The notes under the pieces are model-generated. The model had not been told where the DNA came from and did not search any database. It saw only the letters and a program-made list of their open reading frames with translations. A stretch of 64,000 nucleotides of DNA. It comes from Yinghuangia sp035454725. GTDB taxonomy: Bacteria; Actinomycetota; Actinomycetes; Streptomycetales; Streptomycetaceae. Position numbers and translations under genes: made by a program. The stretch covers positions 62,001 through 126,000 of the forward strand of contig NZ_JBPKBI010000016.1 of the NCBI RefSeq assembly GCF_051388935.1, written 5' to 3'. This document shows positions 44,066 through 52,218 of this stretch, piece after piece. Each line of letters starts with the position of its first letter. The stretch's first letter is position 1.

Positions 44066-44122
44066 CCGGCACGTGACCGGCATGTGACCAGGCTGACAGG
44101 ACCCGGCGAAAGAGTTGGGCAC

Positions 44123-44168
44123 ACCGGCGGGCGGCGCTCAGTTGCCCGACCGAGCGCCGCCCGCCGGT
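44123..44168. terminator. Perfect 17-bp stem terminator
   Basis: Arms ACCGGCGGGCGGCGCTC (44123-44139) and GAGCGCCGCCCGCCGGT (44152-44168) with a 12-base loop, 58 bp after the SARP gene. Confidence 0.9.
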
Positions 44169-44202
44169 CTTCACGTCTCCGTCGAAGAAAGTCGCACATG
44201 TC

Positions 44203-44466
44203 ATGCGCGCCAGGTTGCCGCTGATCGCCGTGTTCCTCGCCGCTCCGAACGCTGCCCTGACACATCATCAAGAGGCCGGGACCGCGGTCGACCACTCGGT
44301 CTCCTGCACTGTCTCGGAGCAGGGCACCGCCGACACCGCGTGCGGCCCGCCGATCACCCTCCGGCCCGGGGAGATGCTGCGGGTCGACCTGGTCTCCTCG
44401 GCCGGCAACGCCACGAAATTCTGCGCCGCACCACCGGGCGACGACGTCACCAACCTGTGTACGTAA
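44203..44466 (+). CDS. Small secreted protein with four Cys
   Basis: 87 residues. Residues 1-20 are a hydrophobic signal sequence (RLPLIAVFLAAPNAALT). The mature part has C35, C47, C74 and C86, which would allow two disulfides, and ends NLCT. It lies 35 bp after a strong terminator, so it has its own promoter. No family recognised. Confidence 0.6.
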   Translation: MRARLPLIAVFLAAPNAALTHHQEAGTAVDHSVSCTVSEQGTADTACGPPITLRPGEMLRVDLVSSAGNATKFCAAPPGDDVTNLCT

Positions 44467-44512
44467 CCGTCAGCGGCCGACTCGCCGTTCCGGCGCGTGG
44501 CCGGCAGGCGTG

Positions 44513-45370
44513 TCAGACCTTCACCATGGGGTCGGGCTCGGCCGGGGACGTCTCCTTCTCGGGTGCCGGGCGGTTCGGCGCGGTGCGTGCGTGGGTCGCG
44601 TAGAGCGTCAGCCCGACGAAGGCCAGACCGCCGACCAGGTTGCCGAGCACGGTCGGAATCTCGTTCCAGATCAGGTAGTCGCCGACGGAAAAGTCACCGC
44701 CGAGCATCAGGCCCGACGGGAACAGGAACATGTTCACGACCGAGTGCTCGAAGCCCATGTAGAAGAACACCAGGATGGGCATCCACATGGCGATCACCTT
44801 GCCCGACACCGAAGTCGACAGCATGGCCGCGACAACGCCCGTGGACACCATCCAGTTGCACAGGACTCCGCGGATGAACAGCGTCAGCATTCCCGCGGCC
44901 CCGTGGTCGGCGTAGCCGACTGTGCGGCCCTCACCGATGTGCCCGATGGCTTCGCCGACCTGGTTCGGGTCCACACTGAAGGCGTACGTGAAGGTCACGG
45001 CCATCATGAGCGCGACAGTGAGCGCCCCCGCGAAGTTCCCGACGAACACCAACCCCCAGTTGCGCAGAACCGAACGCGGCCGAACACCGGGGCGCTTGTC
45101 GATCAGGGCCAGCGGAACGAGGGTGAACACACCGGTCAGCAGGTCGAATCCCAACAGGTACAACATGCAGAACCCGACCGGGAACAGCAGGGCACCGACG
45201 ATGGCCTGACCGGTCTGCACGGTGACCGTCACCGCGAAAGCAGCCGCCAGCCCGAGGATCGCTCCGGCCATGAAGGCGCGGATCACGGTGTCTCGGGTGG
45301 ACATGAACACTTTCGACTCACCGGCGTCGATCATCTTGCCGACGAACTCCGGGGGACTCACGTAGGACAT
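44513..45370 (-). CDS. Formate/nitrite transporter (FNT) family channel
   Basis: 285 residues with six membrane helices of the FocA/NirC fold (FMAGAILGLAAAFAVTV, then PVGFCMLYLLGFDLLTGVF, then FIRGVLCNWMVSTGVV with the conserved N-W). FNT proteins form pentameric pores for small monovalent anions (formate, nitrite, hydrosulfide). The cytoplasmic tail is Pro/Glu-rich. ATG 45370 has GGGAAAG upstream. It is divergent from a cyanase gene, so cyanate, bicarbonate or nitrite transport linked to cyanate use is plausible but inferred. A short tandem repeat lies just before the gene. Confidence 0.88.
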   Translation of the reverse strand: MSYVSPPEFVGKMIDAGESKVFMSTRDTVIRAFMAGAILGLAAAFAVTVTVQTGQAIVGALLFPVGFCMLYLLGFDLLTGVFTLVPLALIDKRPGVRPRSVLRNWGLVFVGNFAGALTVALMMAVTFTYAFSVDPNQVGEAIGHIGEGRTVGYADHGAAGMLTLFIRGVLCNWMVSTGVVAAMLSTSVSGKVIAMWMPILVFFYMGFEHSVVNMFLFPSGLMLGGDFSVGDYLIWNEIPTVLGNLVGGLAFVGLTLYATHARTAPNRPAPEKETSPAEPDPMVKV

Positions 45371-45390
45371 GGCGTCGCTCTTTCCCTTGC

Positions 45391-45442
45391 GGCAACTGGT
45401 CAACGGGGCAACTGGGCAACTGGGGTAACTGGGGCTACTGGG
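45391..45442. repeat. Degenerate short tandem repeat in the FNT gene leader
   Basis: About five imperfect 8-10-bp units of the form GCAACTGGG(G) directly upstream of the FNT gene. They lie in its 5' untranslated or promoter region and could be regulator half sites or slippage-prone DNA. Confidence 0.6.
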
Positions 45443-45741
45443 CGGCTGCGTCGGCTGGTCGGCCCTGCCGGAACCCGGCGTGACCCGACGATGGTGGGCA
45501 GCGGCGTTTTCCCTGCGATGACCTGGCCGCGAACATCGGGTCACGTCGATCTCACCGCGAACTCGACCCGGTGTGAGCGTCGTTGGGTGTGTTTCGCGTA
45601 CATGACGCGGGACGCGCGGACGCGGGGCCTGTGTGTTTCGGACGTCAAAATCGTGTGACGGCCGTGTTTCCGCCTGGCGTTGCCGCGTATGACAGGCAAA
45701 GCTGCCGGGACTTCCTGCACACCCGTCACCAGGAGCCCGGC

Positions 45742-46191
45742 ATGACCCCGATCATGAGCAAGTCCGAAGCCGCCGAACTGGTCGTCGCCGCCCGGCTGCG
45801 CGGCGGCCACACGTGGGCGGACCTCGCCGCCGCGATCGGCGCGCCGCTCGTGTGGACCACCGCCGCCCTGCTCGGACAGCATCCGATGGCACCCGAACAA
45901 GCCGCGAAAATCTGTGGGTTCCTCGGCCTGGGCGAACGGGTCGCGGAGAGCCTGTGCCGTCAGCCGTCCCGCGGTTCCGCCGCCGAACTGATGAGTGACC
46001 CGACGGTGTACCGCTTCGTCGAGGCGCTGTCCGTCTACGGTCCCGCGCTGAAGGAGCTCATCCACGAGGAGTTCGGCGACGGAATCATGAGCGCCATCAA
46101 CTTCCGCGTCGACATCGCCCGCCGCCCGGACCCGGACGGAGACCGGGTCGTCGTCACCTTCGACGGCAAATTCCTCGACTACAAGTGGTGA
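45742..46191 (+). CDS. cynS: Cyanate hydratase (cyanase)
   Basis: 149 residues, near the E. coli size (156). Cyanase decomposes cyanate with bicarbonate to ammonia and CO2 in the cytoplasm, as a decamer. The catalytic triad Arg-Glu-Ser sits in YRFVEALSVYG (R and E) and GDGIMSAINF (S). The N-terminal half is the helix-turn-helix-like bundle of the family (GGHTWADLAAAIGAPLVWTTAALLGQ). ATG 45742 follows AGGAG. It is divergent from an FNT channel across 371 bp containing two exact GTGTGTTTCG repeats (45587 and 45631). No carbonic anhydrase (cynT) is adjacent. Confidence 0.95.
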   Translation: MTPIMSKSEAAELVVAARLRGGHTWADLAAAIGAPLVWTTAALLGQHPMAPEQAAKICGFLGLGERVAESLCRQPSRGSAAELMSDPTVYRFVEALSVYGPALKELIHEEFGDGIMSAINFRVDIARRPDPDGDRVVVTFDGKFLDYKW

Positions 46192-46204
46192 CGGATCGGC
46201 GGTC

Positions 46205-46744
46205 TCAGCCGGCCGGGGGAGGGGGTTCGCCCGGCCGACCGTCGTACACCAACAGGCCGTCCGGGCGCACCCTGGCTCCGGGGGTCGGTGCGTGCCGCAT
46301 CAGGCGTCCGCCGTGCATGAGGTGCAGCACGGGCGTCCGCGCGACCAGCACGGCGAAGTCCGCGATGATGCGGCGGTGGCAGCGCCACCACACGGCTTCG
46401 CTGCACATCACGGCGGTCCGCGTGCCGGCCGCCTCCGCCAGCAAGGTGTCCATCGCGTCGAGGAAATCCGGCTCGCGGGTGTGGCCGGCGTACGCCCGGA
46501 ACGACGCGTTGCGCCACACGGTGTCCGGTGAATCGGGCGCCGCCTTGCGGAACCCGCCGAGGCGGCGCTCCCAGCGGTAGCCCACGCCCTCCTCGGGCAG
46601 CCACCGCTCAAGCCTGTCCCGCAGCGCGTCCGGGTTGCGACGGCTGCCGGGAGCGGTCCTGACGTCGACGACGAGACCGACCTCGGCGCCGCGCAGCAAC
46701 GCGGCCAACCGGGCTCGATCGGCGGTCCCGTGACCGAACGTCAT
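46205..46744 (-). CDS. DUF488-family protein
   Basis: 179 residues of the DUF488 family: FGHGTADRARLAALLRGAEVGLVVDVRTAPGSRRNP is the usual opening, and the later VMCSEAVWWRCHRRIIADFAV holds the family's C-x-E...CHR motif. Function is not established for the family. ATG 46744 is chosen, but the family often begins a few residues earlier, so an upstream start is possible. It is convergent with cynS at 13 bp. Confidence 0.8.
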   Translation of the reverse strand: MTFGHGTADRARLAALLRGAEVGLVVDVRTAPGSRRNPDALRDRLERWLPEEGVGYRWERRLGGFRKAAPDSPDTVWRNASFRAYAGHTREPDFLDAMDTLLAEAAGTRTAVMCSEAVWWRCHRRIIADFAVLVARTPVLHLMHGGRLMRHAPTPGARVRPDGLLVYDGRPGEPPPPAG

Positions 46745-46864
46745 CAGTGCGTGCTCGGCGATCGTCGGGCTCCTGACCGGTGGCGACAGCTTCCCGCCCG
46801 CCGCGCCTGTGCCCCCGGGGCGTGGTGGACGCTGCCACCATGGTCGTCCCGTGGTCGACCGGCT

Positions 46865-46962
46865 GCATCCCGCACCGCGTTCTTCGTCGTCGCGTACACC
46901 GGGATCTCCCTGCCGGTGGCGGGCGTCGGCGCGCTCACCCTGGCCCTCGGCCTGCGATGCTG
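46865..46962 (+). pseudogene. Fragment of a major-facilitator transporter
   Basis: A plus-strand stretch reads RTAFFVVAYTGISLPVAGVGALTLALGLR, closely like one late membrane segment of actinomycete MFS permeases. There is no start, and the frame leaves family character within 35 codons, where it meets the 3' end of the YihY gene. Probably a deletion remnant. Confidence 0.45.
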
Positions 46963-47865
46963 TCAGCTTTTGGTCGCGACGGCCTGCGTGGTGCCGTCGC
47001 CGTGGTATTCGTCGTACAGCAGGCGCCCGACCAGCGCTCCGCCGAACACCACGAAACCCGCGCCGACCAGCCACGATTCGACCATGAGCAGCGTGCCCAC
47101 CGGCCCGTAGGTGACGGCGTTGCCCACGATCAGCGGGGCGAAGACCACGGCGGAGAACAGCCGCAGCCCCACCAGCCCTCCCATCGTGGCGACGGCCCCG
47201 GGGGCGAGGAACCGGGCCGGGATGCGGCCGGCGAGCAGGAAGTACTGGCTCCACCAGAAGAACAGCCAGCCGCCCACCACGATGATCACAACCCGCGCCA
47301 GGCTGTGCAGCGGACCGCCCAACGGAAGGCTGCGGCTGGAGGCCATGCCGAACAGGTAGGCGGCGAGTATCGCGAGCCACACCACCCCGCGCCACGCCTT
47401 GTGCCAGGGGCCCACCGACAACCCCCACACCTTCTCGTAGCCGGTCTGCACGCTGGCCGCGAAGGACAGGCCGAACAGCGCGAGAATCGCGAGGCTGAAC
47501 GCGCTGGTCGTGCTCAGGACCTGGCGTGGCGCGGTGAACAGCTGCTGTACGGACTCCGCGGACCGGCCGGAGATGCCCATCGCGTCGACGATCCAGCCGC
47601 CGAAGCCGGGATAGGGCACGTGCTCGGGCAACGGGTTCGCGGCGGCGACGACGATGAGCAGCGGGACGAGCGTGACCAGACCGAGCGCGGCGAACCCCAT
47701 CGAGCGGTGCATGAGTTCGATCTCCGCGCCGCGCCGGTAGCAGCGCCCGGCTCCGACCAGCGACCGGCGTACGGCGGCACGGCCGGGCAGCTTCCCCCGG
47801 ACCGCGCCCGCCGTCGCACGCAGCCGCCGCCCGCGCGGGGCCGCATCATCGCGCCGCTCGCCCAT
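46963..47865 (-). CDS. YihY/BrkB-family membrane protein
   Basis: 300 residues with about six membrane helices: MGFAALGLVTLVPLLIVVAA, FSLAILALFGLSFAASV, GVVWLAILAAYLFGM, VVIIVVGGWLFFWWSQYFLLAG and two more near the C-terminus. The pattern is that of the YihY family (once called ribonuclease BN), integral membrane proteins of unknown function. ATG 47865 has GGGAG upstream and the N-terminus is basic. Neighbours give no functional hint. Confidence 0.82.
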   Translation of the reverse strand: MGERRDDAAPRGRRLRATAGAVRGKLPGRAAVRRSLVGAGRCYRRGAEIELMHRSMGFAALGLVTLVPLLIVVAAANPLPEHVPYPGFGGWIVDAMGISGRSAESVQQLFTAPRQVLSTTSAFSLAILALFGLSFAASVQTGYEKVWGLSVGPWHKAWRGVVWLAILAAYLFGMASSRSLPLGGPLHSLARVVIIVVGGWLFFWWSQYFLLAGRIPARFLAPGAVATMGGLVGLRLFSAVVFAPLIVGNAVTYGPVGTLLMVESWLVGAGFVVFGGALVGRLLYDEYHGDGTTQAVATKS

Positions 47866-48365
47866 GGCGCCCACTCCCTCGTCTCCCTCGTCCCGCCCGC
47901 CGGCCCTGCCGCCGCGACCCGCCGGGCGCGGTACCCGAAACCCGGTCGAGTATCCGGCCGGCGAGCGGGACTGCGGGTGGGTGCCGCCGCCGCACGGCTG
48001 CCGGGTCAACGCGTCTCCCCGGGAGCGCCGGGGGACAGGCGCGGGCAGGTCGCCGTCCGTCCTGCCCAGGGAAGACAACCAGGCCGGCGGCCCGTGGGCG
48101 AGGCAGCCACGCGGAATGCGGCCGGGCGACCGGGTCAGGCGGCGCAGACGGCGTGCCCCCGGGCGCGGATCGACCAGCGCGGCCGGCGAACGCATCCGGC
48201 CCCGCGCACGCGGTTCGCCGCCGAACAACGACAGCCGGACAACCGGCTGACCACCGACGGAACGCACCAATGCGGCCGACCCAAGTCACAGGCGGTGCCG
48301 GGTGGTTCAAACGGCAGTGCGGTCATCCGAAAGCAACATCCGAACGATGGGGAGAAGGTTCGGGC
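47866..48365. other. Gene-free stretch
   Basis: About 500 bp between the YihY gene (minus) and the tectonin-like gene (plus). Nothing beyond promoter space is recognised. Confidence 0.5.
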
Positions 48366-48602
48366 ATGGCTGATTGGACGAAGATCTCCGGCGGCCTCGC
48401 GGCGATCGCGGCAGGTTCGCGGACCACCGTGTGGGGCGTGAACTCCGGCGGGGGCATCTACCGGTACACCAACAACGACGGCAACCCGTGGGTCAACATC
48501 CCCGGTGGCCTCATCGACATCGGCGCGGGCGCGGACGGCACGGTGTGGGGCGTCAACCGCAACGGCGACATCTACCGCTACAGCGGCGACCAGCCCGGTT
48601 GA
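48366..48602 (+). CDS. Short tectonin-repeat protein
   Basis: 78 residues made of two tectonin (beta-propeller) repeats: GGLAAIAAGSRTTVWGVNSGGGIYRY and GGLIDIGAGADGTVWGVNRNGDIYRY. Full tectonins carry six to seven units and bind surface lipids or lectin targets. Two alone would need to oligomerise to close a propeller. No signal peptide. ATG 48366 follows GGGGAGAAGG. It ends in a strong terminator, so it is a complete gene rather than a fragment. Confidence 0.75.
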   Translation: MADWTKISGGLAAIAAGSRTTVWGVNSGGGIYRYTNNDGNPWVNIPGGLIDIGAGADGTVWGVNRNGDIYRYSGDQPG

Positions 48603-48615
48603 GCCGACGGCATGC

Positions 48616-48651
48616 GGCAGGCCCCGACCCCACCAAGGGGCGGGGCCTGCC
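48616..48651 (+). terminator. Perfect 11-bp stem terminator
   Basis: Arms GGCAGGCCCCG (48616-48626) and CGGGGCCTGCC (48641-48651), 13 bp after the tectonin-like gene. Confidence 0.85.
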
Positions 48652-48788
48652 CGGCCTCGCTCCCGTAGTTCGTCGGCGGGCGATGTTCTCCGAACACCGC
48701 CGGGCGCGAGGCTTCGAGCGACGTCGAATGCGCACTGACCCCTGCCGTCTGTCGTCCGCGTGAAGCGGGGCCGTAGACTCCCGCGTTC

Positions 48789-49259
48789 ATGGAACTGTGG
48801 GAACTGACGGTCCGCGAACGCGTCCGCGACACGCTCGCCCTCTACAACTGGTCGGGGGACGCCCTGCGTCTCGACGGGCTGGCCTCCGCGTTCTGTGCGG
48901 ACGGGCGGCTGGAACTGCGCGGCCGGGAGCCGCTGGAGGGACGCGAGGCCATCGTGCGCTTCCTCTCCGGCGTCGCGGCGGGAGGCGACGACGAGCCCCG
49001 GCCCGCCCCGTGCGCCGACGGCCCGCGCCGCATCGTGCGCCACGTGCTGACGAATGTCCGCTTCCTGGAGATCACCCCCGAACAGGCACGTGTTGAGGCC
49101 TACTTCACGGTCTTCACCGAAATCGGCCTCGACCACTACGGCCGCTACCGCGACGTCCTCGTACCCGTCGGCGACGCATGGCTGATCCGCCACCGGTTCG
49201 TCTCCACCGACTGGCGAGCCCCGAACTCGACCATGGCACCTCCGTCTGCTGTCGAGTAA
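48789..49259 (+). CDS. SnoaL/NTF2-like protein
   Basis: 156 residues with the cone-shaped NTF2/SnoaL pattern: LYNWSGDALRLDGLASAFCADGRLELRG, then RRIVRHVLTNVRFLEI and YRDVLVPVGDAWLIRHRFVSTDWR. Members are small hydratases, cyclases or ligand binders with many substrates. ATG 48789 fits the fold start. No partner gene points to a substrate. Confidence 0.75.
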   Translation: MELWELTVRERVRDTLALYNWSGDALRLDGLASAFCADGRLELRGREPLEGREAIVRFLSGVAAGGDDEPRPAPCADGPRRIVRHVLTNVRFLEITPEQARVEAYFTVFTEIGLDHYGRYRDVLVPVGDAWLIRHRFVSTDWRAPNSTMAPPSAVE

Positions 49260-49442
49260 GCGACAAACAACGTCGATGCGGCGTCCGGACCGACGGAACC
49301 GTCCCGTCTCACGCGACTTCCGTACGCCGCGCACGAACTGCGCGGTCAGGAACGACACGACCGAGGCGACCACGATCAGCGGCGTCCGATCCTGGGCATC
49401 GGCGTGGACCAACAGGCGCATCGCGCGCACGGAAGTCACCGG

Positions 49443-51062
49443 CTACGACACCAGGGTCTGCTCCTCCAACTCGGTCAGCTTCACCGTGCACAGACCGCCG
49501 CGTTCGGCTGTGACGCCGGTGACCTTGAGCTGCGTGCCCGGTGTGAGGATGTACTCCTCCTCGTCGGTGAACGCCGAGAAACTGCGGATTCCCACCGCGC
49601 GCACGGGAACGACCTCGAAAAGCGTGCGCTTGCCGCGCGAACCCAGAAAGGACTTCGCGACACCGAGTTCGGACGTGCACGACGAGACACCCCACCACGT
49701 CACCGTTCGGCCGAGCGGATATTGCGCACGCAGGTCCAGTGAAACGCCGCGCCACAACGGCTCGGTGCGGGCGGGCAGTTGAGACACCGCGGAGAACAGC
49801 AGCCGCAGATACGGAAGGTACGGGACGACTTTGCTCCGGTCCGGCGTCCGCAGGACGGCGTTGATCTCCCGGTAGAAGGCGGATTCGCAGGTGTAGAGGT
49901 ACAGCGCGGCGATCGCGTCGGCCGACAGGCCGGAAACTGCCTCGCCCGCCCGCTGCTTGGCGAAGTCGTACGAACGATCGACGTGCGAGCCGAGACCGGA
50001 CAGCAGTTCGGCGACGGGCGACACCGCGTCGCGGAAATCCATGAGCGGGGTGTCGAACACTCCCGTGATGGCAGGGAGGACGAGGCCTTCGTCTTTTACG
50101 CTTGACAGCCGGTCGAGGTAGAGCTGGTGCAGTTCCATCGTGGAGGCGATGAACGCGCCCATGCGCTTTGCCGTTTCGGCATTGCCGCCGTCGGCGTCGG
50201 CGGCGAGCTGGTTCCATCCGGCGCTGGGCAGCCAGTCGATCTCGTCGGCGCCGAGCGAGGCCAGTGCGTCGTTGACCACGGTGAAATGATCGCCGTCACA
50301 GAAGATGTCGCCCTGTGCCGCGGGGTTGGGGTGGTCGATGTGCCGGACCTCGACGTCCGGGTATTTCTTCTCCAGCCCGACGACCACCTTTTTCAGATTG
50401 CGCGCGTGCGCACCCCACCATGCGAAGACGACACCCCGGTCCTCTTCGTCGTCCGCATTCTGCTTGGCCTGGAGAATTTCCTCGACAATGCGTTCCGCGA
50501 CCGGCCGCCAGAATGCGGTGTGCCGGTCGGTCGCCGTGGCCCCGTCGCTGTCCGCGGTGAGTGAGGCGTTCAACAGGAGAACGCCCTGCGTGAGCATCGC
50601 CTGGAACCATTCCGGCGGCTGTACGGTCTCCTGCTTTTTCAACAGCGCACGCACGTCGGCGATCGGGGTCTTCTTGGGAATGCCGTATTTCCACATCGCC
50701 GCGGCCTTGATGATGCAGCGGATGCTGACGACCCGGCCGAACTGGCTGTCCGCCCAATCGTGGAACGTGTTGTCGAACATCGCGATGCCGGTGGCGCTCT
50801 CCGGCCTCGGGTACGGGTTCTGCCCGAAGACGACGACCTTCCACTTGTGCGGCGGATGGGGCTTGAGCGCCTGGAAGGTCAGTTCGCGTACGGGGACGAC
50901 CTGCGGGGACCTGCCCGGCCCTATGAACGACTGCGCGTCCGGCTGCGCCTCGATCAGCGGCTTCAGCAGCGGAAGCCACGGCTCGCCGCCGCCCTTGAAC
51001 AGCTCGGTGAGGGCCAGGGGGTCGTTCGCGTCGGGCGTGGCGGGGGAGTTTGCGTCACTCAT
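49443..51062 (-). CDS. Uracil-DNA-glycosylase-like domain fused to R-S-ExE ADP-ribosyltransferase
   Basis: 539 residues. About 30-280 follow family-1 uracil-DNA glycosylase (Ung): VVVFGQNPYPRPESATGIAM, QGVLLLNASLTA, GVVFAWWGAHAR, HPNPAAQGDIFCDGDHF, DEIDWLP. Against Ung's GQDPYH the water-activating Asp is N82 and the following His is P85. Y84, uracil-contact N165 and H244 are kept. The Leu loop (HPSPLS) reads HPNPAA. About 290-370 are helical. About 375-539 are an arginine-type ADP-ribosyltransferase: LYLYTCESAFYREINAVL, R438 in LWRGVS, the S460-S464 segment and E501-E503 (DEEEYIL), the R-S-ExE set needed for NAD use. No signal peptide, so it acts inside the cell. It faces a macrodomain gene. 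Likely a DNA-recognising ADP-ribosylating effector; the function is inferred. ATG 51062 has GGAG upstream. Confidence 0.85.
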   Translation of the reverse strand: MSDANSPATPDANDPLALTELFKGGGEPWLPLLKPLIEAQPDAQSFIGPGRSPQVVPVRELTFQALKPHPPHKWKVVVFGQNPYPRPESATGIAMFDNTFHDWADSQFGRVVSIRCIIKAAAMWKYGIPKKTPIADVRALLKKQETVQPPEWFQAMLTQGVLLLNASLTADSDGATATDRHTAFWRPVAERIVEEILQAKQNADDEEDRGVVFAWWGAHARNLKKVVVGLEKKYPDVEVRHIDHPNPAAQGDIFCDGDHFTVVNDALASLGADEIDWLPSAGWNQLAADADGGNAETAKRMGAFIASTMELHQLYLDRLSSVKDEGLVLPAITGVFDTPLMDFRDAVSPVAELLSGLGSHVDRSYDFAKQRAGEAVSGLSADAIAALYLYTCESAFYREINAVLRTPDRSKVVPYLPYLRLLFSAVSQLPARTEPLWRGVSLDLRAQYPLGRTVTWWGVSSCTSELGVAKSFLGSRGKRTLFEVVPVRAVGIRSFSAFTDEEEYILTPGTQLKVTGVTAERGGLCTVKLTELEEQTLVS

Positions 51063-51356
51063 TCCAGGAGCTCCGAGGAATCAATAGCCGGCAGGGCGGG
51101 ACAACGATTGATTCCCACAGGAAATGCCGGGATAGCGCGACAAAAATCCAAAAACGCCCATCCGGCGCGTTGGCCTCTATTGTCGGCAAGGTATTCCGGG
51201 TCCGACCCGTGGAAATCCCGCGGCACGCTAGCAGCGGCCCATGACAGCGGCAATCGACCGGGTGGAAGCCGGCTCCCGGTCCTCGCCGCACCGTTGTCGG
51301 CGACGCCCCGTAGGGTCGTGAGCGGTGGAAGGACCGTTTTCCGATCGGAGTGGATT
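51063..51356. promoter_or_regulatory. Shared divergent promoter region of the ART fusion and macrodomain genes
   Basis: 294 bp, visibly AT-richer than its surroundings in 51080-51190 (for example CAAAAATCCAAAAACG), which suits two promoters back to back. No clear palindrome was found. Confidence 0.5.
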
Positions 51357-52034
51357 ATGACCGTGAATCGCGAGCAGCCGCCGCTCAGGGTGGTGCTCAC
51401 CGACACCAATCCGAAAGTGGTGGAGGCATGGCGGGCGGCATTCGCCGACACCCCGGGGATCGCGATTCGCAAAGGCTCGATCCTCGACGAGGAGGTCGAC
51501 GCGTGGGTCAGTCCGACCAACTCGCGCGGCCGGATGGACGGCGGCGTCGACGCCGCCGTCAAGCGGCACCTCGGAGCCGGCATCCAACTGCGCGTGCAGC
51601 GCGCGATCCGCGACGGCTTCGCCGGAAGCCTCCCGGTGGGCAGCGCGGTGTGCGTGGCCTCCGGAGCGGTCAACCCGAAGTTTTTGATCTCGACGCCGAC
51701 GATGGAGACGTCGTCGGAGAACGTGAGCGGGACGCTGAACGTGGCGCTCGCGTGCGCCGCCGCGTTCCAGGCGATCCACCGGCAGAACGAGGCCGCGCCG
51801 GGCAGCATCGAGTCGGTCGCCCTGGTCGGCATGGGCGCCCGCACCGGCCGGGTGCCGGCACGGGTGTGCGCCAACCTGATGTGGACGGGCTACACGCTGT
51901 TCCACGACCACCGCTTCGACGACTACGACGACTTGCGCCGCACGATCGTCGCGCAACTCGACGACATCGAGGCCGCACCGGAGGAGACGCGGGTGCGCAT
52001 CACGCCGCCCAAGCGCAGCACATCCCGTCGCTGA
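51357..52034 (+). CDS. Macrodomain protein (ADP-ribose binding or hydrolase)
   Basis: 225 residues with the macrodomain layout: VDAWVSPTNSRGRMDGGVDAAVKRHLG (Asn and Gly-Gly of the ADP-ribose pocket), LPVGSAVCVASGAVNP (strand entering the pocket) and ALVGMGARTGRVPARVCANLM (phosphate loop). Macrodomains bind ADP-ribose, and several remove it from proteins or DNA (for example DarG). ATG 51357 has CGGAG upstream. It is divergent from the ADP-ribosyltransferase fusion across 294 bp, so it may reverse or restrain that enzyme. Activity cannot be read from sequence. A terminator follows. Confidence 0.85.
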   Translation: MTVNREQPPLRVVLTDTNPKVVEAWRAAFADTPGIAIRKGSILDEEVDAWVSPTNSRGRMDGGVDAAVKRHLGAGIQLRVQRAIRDGFAGSLPVGSAVCVASGAVNPKFLISTPTMETSSENVSGTLNVALACAAAFQAIHRQNEAAPGSIESVALVGMGARTGRVPARVCANLMWTGYTLFHDHRFDDYDDLRRTIVAQLDDIEAAPEETRVRITPPKRSTSRR

Positions 52035-52163
52035 TGCGGCGCGGCCCACGATCGTTCGGACCGGAGCTCCCAGGCAGGCAGGTGCGGGACGCCGACGCGG
52101 CCGACGGGCAACTCACCGTGTCATGCCGGGAGTTCCCCCACCGCATCCGGCGATCGGCGAGCA

Positions 52164-52200
52164 GAAGGCTGCCTGCGGCCACAAGCTGCGGGCAGCCTTC
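52164..52200. terminator. Stem-loop terminator between convergent genes
   Basis: Arms GAAGGCTGCCTGC (52164-52176) and GCGGGCAGCCTTC (52188-52200) pair with one mismatch. They lie between the macrodomain gene and the binding-protein gene. Confidence 0.8.
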
Positions 52201-52218
52201 CACGTCGTGTCCGCGGGG

